From CAZSDU01 sp963662525 (GTDB taxonomy: Bacteria > Bacteroidota > Bacteroidia > Bacteroidales > FEN-979), in contig OY759717.1 of the NCBI GenBank assembly GCA_963662525.1, positions 868,001 to 932,000 on the forward strand: DNA of 64,000 nt, written 5' to 3'. The notes beneath the pieces were generated by a model. That model worked only from the letters and a program-made list of their open reading frames with translations. It ran no database searches and was not told where the DNA came from. The translations under genes and the position numbers were made by a program. Shown piece by piece: positions 8,839 to 19,270 of this stretch (the stretch's first letter is position 1; every line of letters starts with the position of its first letter).

Positions 8839-10515
8839 ATGTCTGACGATAACAAGATTATTTTTTCTATGGTGGGAGTCAGCAAGACTTTTCCTCCTCA
8901 TAAACAGGTCTTGAAGAATATTTACCTCTCCTTTTTCTATGGGGCCAAGATTGGGATCATTGGTTTAAATGGTTCCGGAAAATCGACGCTGCTAAAGATC
9001 ATCGCGGGGGTAGAAAAATCATTCCAGGGGCAGGTCGTTTTTTCCCCGGGTTACTCTGTTGGTTACCTGGAACAGGATCCACAACTTGACGATTCAAAAA
9101 CAGTCAGGGAGGTTGTTGAAGAAGGGGCGCAGGAAACAGTTAGTCTGCTTAAAGAATACGAAGAGGTTAACAACCGTTTCTCAGAACCCCTGAGTGATGA
9201 AGAAATGGATAAACTCATCAAACGGCAGGGAGAACTCACCGAACTGCTTGACCAGCATGGAGCCTGGGAACTCGACAGCAAACTGGAAAGAGCAATGGAT
9301 GCGCTTCGTTGCCCGGAACCAGATGCTCCCGTTAAAAACCTTTCCGGCGGTGAACGGCGACGGATCGCCCTTTGCCGGCTATTATTACAGGAGCCCGATA
9401 TCCTTCTGCTCGATGAGCCAACCAATCATCTGGATGCAGAATCGGTTCAATGGCTTGAACTTCACCTTCAGCAATACAAAGGCACGGTGATTGCGATTAC
9501 CCACGACCGGTATTTTCTGGATAATGTTGCCGGATGGATCCTCGAACTAGACCGGGGTGAAGGAATTCCCTGGCAGGGAAATTACACTTCCTGGCTAGAG
9601 CAGAAATCGAATCGCCTGGCCATGGAAGAAAAAACCGAGAGTAAAAGAAGAAAAACCCTGGAACGGGAGCTGGATTGGGTAAGGATGTCGCCCAAAGCAA
9701 GGCAGGCAAAAGGGAAAGCCCGTTTAAATGCTTATGAAAAAATGATGAGTGAGGATGTCAGGGAGAAAGAAGAACGCCTTGAATTGTACATCCCGAATGG
9801 TCCTCGTTTAGGGAATATGGTCATTGAAGCCAGGGAGGTCGCCAAATCCTTTAATGACCGTTTGCTGTTTGAACATCTCAACTTCTCTTTGCCGCCTGCA
9901 GGAATTGTGGGTGTGATCGGCCCGAACGGGGCCGGAAAAACCACCCTCTTCCGCATGGTCATGGGTTCGGAAGCCGCAAATACAGGAAGTTTCAAAGTTG
10001 GAGAGACGGTCAAAATAGCGTATGTCGATCAGACCCATACTGCCATTGATCCTGAAAAAACCGTATTCCAGGTTATTTCAGGCGGAGCTGAGAACATCCA
10101 GATCGGTGGACGTACGATGAGCGCCAGGGCTTATGTCGCCCGGTTCAATTTCAGCGGGGCCGATCAGGAAAAAAAATGCGGGGTACTCTCCGGTGGGGAA
10201 AGAAACCGCCTTCATCTGGCCCTGACCCTGAAAGAAGAAGCCAATGTGCTTCTTCTCGATGAACCAACCAACGACATTGATGTAAATACCCTCAGGGCTC
10301 TGGAAGAAGGACTGGAGAATTTCGCCGGCTGTGCAGTCATTATTTCCCATGATCGCTGGTTCCTCGACCGGGTTTCCACCCATATTCTTGCTTTTGAAGG
10401 AGACTCACAGGTTTATTTCTTTGAAGGATCTTATTCCGATTATGAAGAAAATAAAAAGAAACGCCTGGGTGAGGATGCCCCGCACAGGATCAAATATAAA
10501 AAACTGAAGGCATGA
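8839..10515 (+). CDS. ettA: ABC-F protein, energy-dependent translational throttle EttA
   Basis: 558 residues, the normal EttA length. Two ABC domains without membrane segments: Walker A GLNGSGKST at 42-50, signature LSGGERRR and Walker B LLLDEPTNHLD in the first; GPNGAGKTT, LSGGERNR and LLLDEPTNDID in the second. The linker between them (about 240-310) is basic and Arg/Lys-rich, as in ribosome-binding ABC-F proteins. The tail RIKYKKL is typical of EttA. In the known family it binds the ribosomal E site and gates the first elongation step according to ADP/ATP ratio. Neighbouring wbuC-like and hisS genes follow on the same strand. Confidence 0.9.
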   Translation: MSDDNKIIFSMVGVSKTFPPHKQVLKNIYLSFFYGAKIGIIGLNGSGKSTLLKIIAGVEKSFQGQVVFSPGYSVGYLEQDPQLDDSKTVREVVEEGAQETVSLLKEYEEVNNRFSEPLSDEEMDKLIKRQGELTELLDQHGAWELDSKLERAMDALRCPEPDAPVKNLSGGERRRIALCRLLLQEPDILLLDEPTNHLDAESVQWLELHLQQYKGTVIAITHDRYFLDNVAGWILELDRGEGIPWQGNYTSWLEQKSNRLAMEEKTESKRRKTLERELDWVRMSPKARQAKGKARLNAYEKMMSEDVREKEERLELYIPNGPRLGNMVIEAREVAKSFNDRLLFEHLNFSLPPAGIVGVIGPNGAGKTTLFRMVMGSEAANTGSFKVGETVKIAYVDQTHTAIDPEKTVFQVISGGAENIQIGGRTMSARAYVARFNFSGADQEKKCGVLSGGERNRLHLALTLKEEANVLLLDEPTNDIDVNTLRALEEGLENFAGCAVIISHDRWFLDRVSTHILAFEGDSQVYFFEGSYSDYEENKKKRLGEDAPHRIKYKKLKA

Positions 10516-10517
10516 AA

Positions 10518-10575
10518 GCTGGTGAGCTGGTGAGTTGGTAAGTTGTTCACTTTGTTACTCTGTTACTCTGTTACT
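10518..10575. repeat. Tandem word repeats (GAGCTGGT and TGTTACTC)
   Basis: Immediately after the ettA stop, AGCTGGTG/AGTTGGTA words repeat (10518-10546), followed by three TGTTACTC-like copies (10553-10575). The GAGYTGGT word recurs at 12639-12717, flanking the wbuC-hisS pair on the other side. Confidence 0.7.
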
Positions 10576-10580
10576 TTTTT

Positions 10581-11090
10581 ATGATTAAAATCGACACCTT
10601 CCTCTTAAATCAGGTTTCAGGAGAAGCAAAAGCGTCGCCCCGGAGGCGGAAAAACTACAATTTTCATAAAGAATATTCAGATACCCTTCAGCGCTTGCTT
10701 AATGCTATGGAGCCGTTATCGTATATTCAGCCTCACAAACATGAAAATCCGGATAAAAGGGAGATATTTTTTGCCCTGAGGGGAAGAATTGCCGTAATAG
10801 AATTCGATGCGCTAGGAAATATCACCGAACATATCCTTCTTGATCCTTTGAAAGGTATATACGGAGCCGAAATTCCGGAAAGAACCTTTCATACTATCAT
10901 TGCGCTCGAACCCGGTTCAGTGGCTTACGAATTCAAAGATGGCCCTTACAATCCCGTGGATGATAAGAATTTTGCACCCTGGGCGCCGAAGGAAGGAGAA
11001 CCCAGAGTTCAGGATTATCTTGAAGGTATCATAAAAAAGATACAAGATGCAGGATGCAAGATGCAGGGATGCAAGAATCAAGATGATTGA
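10581..11090 (+). CDS. WbuC-family cupin metalloprotein
   Basis: 169 residues with a single cupin barrel. The metal-binding motif is visible as QPHKHENPDKREIFFALRG (His-x-His and Glu, about residues 50-68) with a second His in ERTFHTIIALEPG near residue 112. This matches the WbuC-type cupins found next to O-antigen genes; their reaction is not known. The last ~20 residues (DAGCKMQGCKNQDD) are encoded by a GATGCAAGATGCAGG word repeat and probably do not belong to the fold. Confidence 0.72.
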   Translation: MIKIDTFLLNQVSGEAKASPRRRKNYNFHKEYSDTLQRLLNAMEPLSYIQPHKHENPDKREIFFALRGRIAVIEFDALGNITEHILLDPLKGIYGAEIPERTFHTIIALEPGSVAYEFKDGPYNPVDDKNFAPWAPKEGEPRVQDYLEGIIKKIQDAGCKMQGCKNQDD

Positions 11091-11155
11091 TGACAGATAA
11101 ATGAGCATAAAAATGGATGCCGGTCATGCATGCTGTATCCTGCATCCTGAATCTT
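11041..11155. repeat. Tandem word repeat (GATGCAAG/GATGCAGG) overlapping a gene end
   Basis: AAGATGCAGGATGC-type words occupy 11041-11085 inside the 3' end of the cupin gene. An inverted relative, TGTATCCTGCATCCTGAATC, lies at 11133-11152. Confidence 0.6.
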
Positions 11156-11157
11156 AT

Positions 11158-11166
11158 TATATTTGC
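11158..11166 (+). promoter_or_regulatory. Bacteroidetes -7 element (TATATTTGC)
   Basis: It matches TAnnTTTG 13 bases upstream of the hisS ATG, implying a very short leader. Confidence 0.45.
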
Positions 11167-11179
11167 AAAAACCGATTGA

Positions 11180-12568
<1,389 letters not shown>

Positions 12569-12638
12569 AAAGATCAGTAAAGAGAACCTGGGTCGCAGCC
12601 ATTTTATGTGCCCGAAGCTGGATCATCGGAGCAGAAAA

Positions 12639-12717
12639 AGTTGGCGAGTTGGCGAGTTAGTGAGCTCGCGAGCTCACCAGCTCACCAACTCACCAACTCA
12701 CAAGCTCACCAGCTTTT
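12639..12717. repeat. Word repeat forming a long imperfect inverted repeat
   Basis: Arms 12639-12668 and 12669-12698 are complementary at 26 of 30 positions and are built from GAG(C/T)TGG(T/C) words; further copies of the word continue to 12717. It could fold into a long hairpin between hisS and the HutH-like gene and may act as a terminator or barrier, although no T tract follows the stem directly. Confidence 0.7.
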
Positions 12718-12749
12718 ATTTTACTATTTAGTTCATTAAAAAGAAAAAC

Positions 12750-14273
12750 ATGACACTTATTATAAAAGGCGCGGGTCTTACCATCGAAGATGTGGTTAAT
12801 GTAGCCCGCAATAATGAAAAAGTTGAGTTGGATCCCCAGGCTATAGAGCGGATCCATAAATGCCGGGCGATGCTTGAAAGAAAGATCGTTGCCGGGGAAA
12901 TCATGTACGGTGTAAATACCGGGATTGGTGAATTTTCTGAAATGGTCCTGAACGATGACCAGGTTAAGGATTTTCAAAAATACCTGATCTATAACCATGC
13001 TGCAGGAATCGGTGAAGCCATGCCCCTGGATTGGGTGCGTGGTGCCATGCTGGGCCGTATCAATGTTCATGCCCATGGAAATTCCGGATCACGGCTTGAA
13101 ATCACCCAGACCCTGGTGGACATGCTGAACAAGGGAGTTACCCCCTTTGTCTGCCAGAAAGGATCGGTAGGTGCCTGTGGTGATCTTGCCCCAATGTCGC
13201 AGATCGCCCTGCTGATGATGGGTGAAGGCCATGCCTATTACCAGGGAAAACTTTTACCCGGTAAGGAAGCCCTCGATGCAGCCGGTATCCCGGTTCCCGG
13301 ACTGAAAGCCCGTGACGGACTGGCTACCATCAATGGTTCGAATGTACTGACAGCCATGAGCGCCCTCTTCCTCTTTGACGCCAACAACTGGCTGAAACAG
13401 GCGGAAATCGCGGCTTCCATGTCGCTGGAAGCCATGAAAGCCAATATGCGTCCCTATAGTCCGAAATTGCATGAAGTCCGTGGGTTCAAAGGAGCTGTAA
13501 GAAGTGCTGCCGCGATATTAAAATGTGTGAACGGCGGAGATCTTGCAGAATTGAAAGTGAAGTGCAAAGTCCAGGATGCTTATTCGATGCGTTCGACTCC
13601 CCAGGTTATCGGCGCTGCCCATGATGCGCTGGCCTATGCCCGCTCGCAGGTGGAGATTGAATTGAATGGGGTGGGTGATAATCCGATTTTCTTCCCGGAT
13701 GAGAATCTCCAGCTTTCCGGCGCTAATTTCCAGGGATCCCCTGTTTCAGTACCCATGGATATGGCCGGATATGTCGTCACCATGGTAAGTGTCATGAGTG
13801 AACGGCGGATGAACCGGCTGAACAATCCTGCACTGAGTGTTGGCTTACCCGCCTTTTTAACCAAGGGAGCCGGAATGTTCAGTGGATTGATGCTCAGCCA
13901 GTACACAGCCGATATGCAGATCGTTGAACAGCGAATTTTGTCAGCTCCGGCATCCATACAATCCATTCCGGCAGCTGCCGACCAGGAAGACTTTGTTTCC
14001 ATGGGGATGAATACCGCCCTGAAAAATTTCCAGATTCTCGATAATGCCTATGGAATCCTGGGAATTGAATTCATGGCTGCAGCCCAGGCCCTCGATTTCC
14101 GTGAATATACCTTCGGACAAGGCGTGACGAAAGCCAAAGAAGTGATCCGGAAATATGTGGACTTCCTGGAAATCGACCGCCCGCTCTACCCTGACCATAA
14201 CAAAATGAAGGACCTGGTGAAATCCTGTGAAATCCTACATGAGGTTGAAAAACTTGTCGGAAGTCTTGAATAA
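12750..14273 (+). CDS. MIO-type aromatic amino acid ammonia-lyase (HutH-like)
   Basis: 507 residues, the family's usual length. Histidine ammonia-lyase deaminates L-histidine to urocanate in the cytoplasm. Conserved family features include YGVNTG with Tyr53, NHAAG with His83, QDAYSMR..PQV near residue 275, GDNPIFF, and AADQEDFVSMG near residue 412. The prosthetic MIO normally forms from Ala-Ser-Gly; here residues 142-144 read Ala-Cys-Gly (TGT codon at 13176-13178). His83 and the QED Glu favour a histidine-like substrate, but the INGSN segment has Asn where HAL usually has Gln. No other hut genes are nearby, so an aminomutase or another aromatic lyase is possible. Confidence 0.82.
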   Translation: MTLIIKGAGLTIEDVVNVARNNEKVELDPQAIERIHKCRAMLERKIVAGEIMYGVNTGIGEFSEMVLNDDQVKDFQKYLIYNHAAGIGEAMPLDWVRGAMLGRINVHAHGNSGSRLEITQTLVDMLNKGVTPFVCQKGSVGACGDLAPMSQIALLMMGEGHAYYQGKLLPGKEALDAAGIPVPGLKARDGLATINGSNVLTAMSALFLFDANNWLKQAEIAASMSLEAMKANMRPYSPKLHEVRGFKGAVRSAAAILKCVNGGDLAELKVKCKVQDAYSMRSTPQVIGAAHDALAYARSQVEIELNGVGDNPIFFPDENLQLSGANFQGSPVSVPMDMAGYVVTMVSVMSERRMNRLNNPALSVGLPAFLTKGAGMFSGLMLSQYTADMQIVEQRILSAPASIQSIPAAADQEDFVSMGMNTALKNFQILDNAYGILGIEFMAAAQALDFREYTFGQGVTKAKEVIRKYVDFLEIDRPLYPDHNKMKDLVKSCEILHEVEKLVGSLE

Positions 14274-14326
14274 AACCGGGAAGCAAGGCGCTTCCTTTAT
14301 ATATTCATTCATTAAAAAGTAGCATT

Positions 14327-14722
14327 ATGGAAATGGTTGATTCTTGTCCTTTTTGGCCGGTATTACTGGCTTTATTGATCCCGATCATCATTTTTGCCAT
14401 CATGACCGCTGTGATTGAGATCATTGGCGCATGGTACATGTTTGAAAAAGCCGGTGAACCCGGCTGGGCTGCTATTATCCCGATATATAATTACCTGATC
14501 GGGATTAAAATCGCCGGGAAACCCTGGTGGTATATCTTACTCATGCTGATTCCTTTCGTAAACCTGATCATCTATATTATTATCCTGAATGGGTTAGCGA
14601 AGAACTTCGGAAAAGGCAGCGGTTTTACTGTCGGCCTATTTTTCTTCCGGTTTATTTTCATTCCCATTCTGGGATTTGGGAAGTCAGTATATATCGGAGA
14701 CAAAACCCATTTTGACGCATGA
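14327..14722 (+). CDS. DUF5684-like small membrane protein
   Basis: 131 residues with four hydrophobic segments (about 10-35, 45-60, 68-92, 100-118). The pattern GAWYMFEKAGEPGWAAIIPIYNYL is characteristic of the DUF5684 membrane proteins, which are sometimes described as signal-peptidase-I related but have no demonstrated function. Followed by a GC-rich hairpin and two other small membrane-protein genes on the same strand. Confidence 0.7.
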   Translation: MEMVDSCPFWPVLLALLIPIIIFAIMTAVIEIIGAWYMFEKAGEPGWAAIIPIYNYLIGIKIAGKPWWYILLMLIPFVNLIIYIIILNGLAKNFGKGSGFTVGLFFFRFIFIPILGFGKSVYIGDKTHFDA

Positions 14723-14736
14723 AATGTACCCACCCC

Positions 14737-14764
14737 AGCCCCTCCCTATAAATAGGGAGGGGCT
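14737..14764. repeat. 13-bp perfect hairpin in a CCCACCCC/CCCCTCCC element
   Basis: GCCCCTCCCTAT (14738-14749) pairs exactly with ATAGGGAGGGGC (14752-14763) across a two-base centre, extended by an A/T pair. A CCCACCCCAG stretch precedes it. Such C-rich palindromes recur between genes in many Bacteroidota genomes; it can act as a terminator for the upstream gene (TTTA follows). Confidence 0.6.
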
Positions 14765-14786
14765 TTAAACAGGGTAAAACTAAATT

Positions 14787-15227
14787 ATGGAAGAACAACT
14801 ACTCCCCCCGACACCTGAAGCCAAAACACAAAGGACCAGGTTACTCACCATCCTCTGCATCCTGACTTTTATCGGAAGCGGCATGAATCTGATATCCAGC
14901 TTTATGATCGCTGCCTTTTATGATACATTTGTCGAAGTTGCTAAGACATTTGCTGAAAAATTTAACCTTCCGGGAATGGAAATGATTGTTGAATCACCAC
15001 CAGTCTTTTTTCTGACTACCGGACTGTTTTATGCAGCCTCATTGACCGGTGCCCTGCTCATGTGGAACCTGAAGAAAGCCGGATTCCACGTCTATACCAT
15101 CGCCCAGATTTTACTTGTCATTGCCCCCATGTACTTCCTGAAAATGCAGGGACCATCCATGCCTGATCTTCTTTTTTCAGGAACCTTCGTTATTCTCTAC
15201 GGCATGAACCTGAAAACCATGAAGTGA
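14787..15227 (+). CDS. Small membrane protein, function unknown
   Basis: 146 residues with about four predicted membrane helices after a cytoplasmic N-terminus (MEEQLLPPTPEAKTQRT). I do not recognise a family. It is the probable tandem paralogue of the next gene: both begin MEE...LLP.P, share an early hydrophobic L.ILCI..FI-like helix and an LLMWNLKKAGF / IFIWRLKKLGY motif in mid protein. Two bases separate the stop from the next start, so they are cotranscribed. Confidence 0.6.
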   Translation: MEEQLLPPTPEAKTQRTRLLTILCILTFIGSGMNLISSFMIAAFYDTFVEVAKTFAEKFNLPGMEMIVESPPVFFLTTGLFYAASLTGALLMWNLKKAGFHVYTIAQILLVIAPMYFLKMQGPSMPDLLFSGTFVILYGMNLKTMK

Positions 15228-15228
15228 T

Positions 15229-15633
15229 ATGGAAGAAGAAAAGCCTCAGCCATTGCTTCCAAGACCTGTTTCCCTTACCATTATTTGTATTTTCTCTTTT
15301 GTTTACTTTTCTCTGCTTTCCATTTTATTTTTTACCGCCCTTTTCTTCTCCGGCTGGATTGCAGACGTCACCTTATTGTATTTGCCTGCTGAGGAGCTAA
15401 CAAAAATCGAGGTATTACTCTTACTTCTTACAGCCGCCCTACTACATGGAACTGCTTTCACCGGAACTATTTTCATCTGGAGATTAAAAAAGTTAGGTTA
15501 TTTTCTCCTCGGAATACCCTGTCTGATCATGGCTTCCTATCAACTCTTTCAACCCCAGATCAGTGTCACCTATACCGGAATATATATCCTGTTGATCATA
15601 ATTTTTGGCTTGTTTTTCCGCAGATTACGCTAA
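15229..15633 (+). CDS. Small membrane protein, function unknown
   Basis: 134 residues, about four membrane helices, similar in layout to the preceding protein (shared WxLKKxG motif between helices two and three). Not assigned to a named family. The 244-base gap after it is AT-rich, contains no evident RNA gene and leads into the susC start. Confidence 0.55.
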   Translation: MEEEKPQPLLPRPVSLTIICIFSFVYFSLLSILFFTALFFSGWIADVTLLYLPAEELTKIEVLLLLLTAALLHGTAFTGTIFIWRLKKLGYFLLGIPCLIMASYQLFQPQISVTYTGIYILLIIIFGLFFRRLR

Positions 15634-15877
15634 ATTTTTACCTAACATTCTGAGCATGTGTGCCAATGTTAAATTCAGTTAATTATTTGTGAATTTTTTG
15701 TTAATTTTTTATTGTTTGCTAAATAATTAATTACTAAAATTGCATTGTTATATTGTAAACACTGGAAACTTAACCAACATATATTTCATATTGAAGAGCA
15801 CGGTCAGGCGCTGTTCAATATTATCTTAGTTTATGTATCTGATTATTAACTTTTTTACTAACGAAAAAACAACAGTC

Positions 15878-18800
15878 ATGAGAAAATTTACGATTTTCCT
15901 TGCCCTTATGTTATTCATAGGGGCGCAAGTTGCTCTTGCCCAGAGAACAATCACGGGTAAGGTAACGAGTTCCGATGACGGCGCTGGAATTCCAGGCGCA
16001 ACCATCCTCGTTAAAGGCACAGTTGTCGGTGCAATTACCGATGTTGACGGGAAATACACCCTCAACGTGCCAAAAGATAAAAATGTTGTACTGGTTTCAT
16101 TCGTAGGGATGAAAACCCAGGAAATCACGCTGGGAACCGACAACCTTCTTAATGTAGTTCTTGCTCCCGATATCCAGGAACTGGAAGGAGTGGTAGTTAC
16201 TGCTTTAGGTGTAACACGTGAAAAGAAAGCGCTGGGCTATTCTGTTCAGGATGTGAAGGGCGATGCCCTCCAGACTGATGGATCTGCTAACGTGATCAAT
16301 TCACTTTCAGGTCGTGTAGCCGGTGTCCAGGTAACTTCTGCTTCCGGTAACATGGGTGGTTCTTCCCGTATCCTGATTCGTGGTATCAACTCCATCTCCG
16401 GTAACAACCAACCCTTGTTCGTTATCGATGGAACCATTATCGACAACAGTGATTATAATACAACTAATACAGCACGCGGTGCCGGTGGTTTTGACTATGG
16501 TAATATGGCCCAGGACATCAATCCCGATGACGTTGCTTCCATCTCCGTACTGAAAGGCGCCAATGCTGCCGCTCTTTACGGATCCCGCGCTGCCAACGGG
16601 GTTATCCTGATCACCACCAAAAAAGGCGCTCAGCAAAAAGGCAAACAAATCGGTATCGAATTCAATACCGGCTTAAGCTTTGAGCAGGTTTCCTATCTCC
16701 CAAAATATCAGAATGAATATGGTGGAGGAAATGGTGGTCTTGATGCTGGAAACTGGGAATTAAAAGGCTATGCCGATAATTCAGGTTATTATAAAATTTC
16801 CGGCGTTGATGCCGATGGAAATCCTTTCCAGTCGTTTGATCTGGGAATGGATTATGGGATCGATGAAAGTTTTGGCCCTAAATATACTACCTCAGCAGGG
16901 AATTTTATTACAGATTATGGTAATTCTACAGGTGCTACCTTTGACATTCCTGATGGCAGCCCGATTTTTGATCAACCTATTTATTATCGTCCTTATTATA
17001 GTTTTGATTCCTGGGATGTTGATAACTATGGTAAATCCATTGAATGGATGAATCCAAAACATGGTGTTAAAGATTTCTTTAAAACCGGTATTGGCTGGAC
17101 CAATAACATCGCTTTCACCGGTGGTGGAGAAACTGCACAGTTCCGCCTGGCTTTGGGAACATTCAATTCCACTGGTTATATGCCCAACTCCACCCTCGAT
17201 AAATATACCGTAGGTGTTAGTGCTAATGCCAACCTGACAAAAAAACTTAAGGTGTTCACCGATATCAATTATATTTCGACCAAGACCAAAGGCCGTTCAG
17301 AAACCGGTTACGGTGATATTAACCCGATCGAACGTTTTAACCAATGGGGACAGACTCAGCTCGACCAATATATGGCCAAGAGCTACATCAATCCTGATGG
17401 AACCCAAAGATCATGGAACCGTTCATCGATGGATGATCCTACCCCGGCTTATTCAAACAATCCTTACTGGGACCGTAACATGAACTACCAGAATGATAAA
17501 AGAGATCGTTATTATGGTAACGTTGGCGTTTCCTGGCAGATCACAAGCTGGTTAAGGGCACAAGGTAAATTGAACCTCGACAACTATCAGTTCCGTACTG
17601 AAGAAAGAGTTGCTATCGGATCCGCCTCCCAATCATTCTATCGTCAGCAAGTTCGTTCCAACTCTGAGTTGAACGCTGAATTCCTCTTCCTGGTTGACAA
17701 AACCTTTGGTAAAGACTGGCGATTGAATGCCAACTTCGGCGGTAATATGATGGACAGGAATTATAAACTCATCTCCGGTTCAACCGTTGGTGGATTGATC
17801 ATTCCTGAACTTTATACCCTGAGCAATTCCCTTACGAATGTTGCCAGCAATTTCCAGAACTGGAAACGCATCAACTCATTATACGGAAGCGCTTCCCTCG
17901 GATGGAAAAGCATGTTGTATTTGGATGTTACTTTACGTAATGACTGGTCCTCTACCTTACCGAAAGACAAGAATTCTTATCTCTATCCTTCTGTTTCACT
18001 GGGCTGGGTTATTTCCGAACTTCCCGCAATTAAAGCAGCAAAATGGCTGACCTTCGCGAAAGTAAGAGGCAGTTGGGCACAGGTTGGTAACGATACCGAT
18101 CCTTACCGCACCTCCCTGACTTATTCCAATTTCCTTGATGTCAATGGTTATCCTTACCATTTCTCTCCTGATGGATTATACACATTACCAACTACTTTGA
18201 ATAATCCTAATCTGAAACCTGAAATGACCCGTTCCTGGGAACTTGGAGCTGAATTAAAGTTCTTTGACAACCGCTTAGGTTTCGACTTTACCTATTACAA
18301 CAAGGCCTCCAAAAACCAGATCATTCCTGTAGCTGTTTCCGGCGCCACCGGTTACTCCTTCCAGGTATTGAATGCCGGCGAGATCACCAACAAAGGTTTC
18401 GAATTATTCGTAAGCGCTATTCCTGTACGCGTGAAGAATGTATTCGACTGGACAATCACCGGCAACTTTGCCAAGAACACCAACATGGTTGTTGACCTGT
18501 ATCCTGGTATCGATAACCTGCAGTTGGGTGTTGGTCCATTTAACGTAACGGTAAATGCAAAGGTTGGTGATGAATATGGCCAATTGATGGGAACCGATTA
18601 CATTTATGATGAAGCCGGTAATAAAGTTGTTGATGCTGATGGCCGCTACTTGAGTTCAGGCGTAAAAGCCCTGGGTAGCGTTCTTCCCGATTGGAATTTA
18701 GGGGTTGGCAACGAATTTAAAATCTATGGTTTCGACCTCAGGGTTCTGATCGACATTCAACATGGTGGCAATTTCTTCTCCACAACCAAAATGTGGGGTA

Positions 18801-19252
18801 CCTATACCGGAATTCTTGCTGCTTCAGCTGAAAACGGAATCCGTGAGAACGGTATCGTGATTGATGCTATGACAGCTGCCTACGATGCAGATGGTAACGT
18901 AATTTACAATGCTGACGGAACTGCACAGGTTACTGGCGCTAACACTACTGTACTTGATGCCCGTACCTGGTGTACCGACCATTACGATGGCCCTGCTGCA
19001 CAGAATGTACTGGATGCCAGCTACATCAAATTGCGTGAAATTACTTTATCCTATACGATCCCTGCTAAACTCACCGGTCCGATCCAGAACCTGAAAATTG
19101 GTCTCTTTGGAAGAAACCTGGCTACCTGGGGAACTGCCATGGTAGGTATCGATCCTGAAACTAATACCAGCTCCGGAAACATACAAGGTATCGAAGGGGC
19201 AGGATTACCAGCCACGAGAACCTTTGGTTTCAATATAGGTTTTAACTTTTAA
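15878..19252 (+). CDS. SusC/RagA-type TonB-linked outer-membrane transporter
   Basis: 1124 residues from the ATG at 15878, chosen because it begins a clean signal peptide (MRKFTIFLALMLFIGAQVALA); an in-frame ATG at 15833 would add 15 residues before it. Order: signal peptide, carboxypeptidase-like regulatory domain (RTITGKVTSSDDGAGIPGA... about 22-105), plug domain with the SusC box (VVVTALGVTREKKALGYSVQ at about 112-131), then the 22-strand barrel to a terminal F. It imports an oligosaccharide or peptide ligand together with the SusD-like partner 18 bases downstream. No glycosidase, sensor or sulfatase lies next to it. Confidence 0.92.
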   Translation: MRKFTIFLALMLFIGAQVALAQRTITGKVTSSDDGAGIPGATILVKGTVVGAITDVDGKYTLNVPKDKNVVLVSFVGMKTQEITLGTDNLLNVVLAPDIQELEGVVVTALGVTREKKALGYSVQDVKGDALQTDGSANVINSLSGRVAGVQVTSASGNMGGSSRILIRGINSISGNNQPLFVIDGTIIDNSDYNTTNTARGAGGFDYGNMAQDINPDDVASISVLKGANAAALYGSRAANGVILITTKKGAQQKGKQIGIEFNTGLSFEQVSYLPKYQNEYGGGNGGLDAGNWELKGYADNSGYYKISGVDADGNPFQSFDLGMDYGIDESFGPKYTTSAGNFITDYGNSTGATFDIPDGSPIFDQPIYYRPYYSFDSWDVDNYGKSIEWMNPKHGVKDFFKTGIGWTNNIAFTGGGETAQFRLALGTFNSTGYMPNSTLDKYTVGVSANANLTKKLKVFTDINYISTKTKGRSETGYGDINPIERFNQWGQTQLDQYMAKSYINPDGTQRSWNRSSMDDPTPAYSNNPYWDRNMNYQNDKRDRYYGNVGVSWQITSWLRAQGKLNLDNYQFRTEERVAIGSASQSFYRQQVRSNSELNAEFLFLVDKTFGKDWRLNANFGGNMMDRNYKLISGSTVGGLIIPELYTLSNSLTNVASNFQNWKRINSLYGSASLGWKSMLYLDVTLRNDWSSTLPKDKNSYLYPSVSLGWVISELPAIKAAKWLTFAKVRGSWAQVGNDTDPYRTSLTYSNFLDVNGYPYHFSPDGLYTLPTTLNNPNLKPEMTRSWELGAELKFFDNRLGFDFTYYNKASKNQIIPVAVSGATGYSFQVLNAGEITNKGFELFVSAIPVRVKNVFDWTITGNFAKNTNMVVDLYPGIDNLQLGVGPFNVTVNAKVGDEYGQLMGTDYIYDEAGNKVVDADGRYLSSGVKALGSVLPDWNLGVGNEFKIYGFDLRVLIDIQHGGNFFSTTKMWGTYTGILAASAENGIRENGIVIDAMTAAYDADGNVIYNADGTAQVTGANTTVLDARTWCTDHYDGPAAQNVLDASYIKLREITLSYTIPAKLTGPIQNLKIGLFGRNLATWGTAMVGIDPETNTSSGNIQGIEGAGLPATRTFGFNIGFNF

Positions 19253-19270
19253 TTTTAAGAGGAACAAGAT

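Noticed and set aside
14737..14764. Transfer RNA or riboswitch candidate from a strong hairpin
   Set aside because: The structure is a simple palindrome without cloverleaf or conserved aptamer elements.
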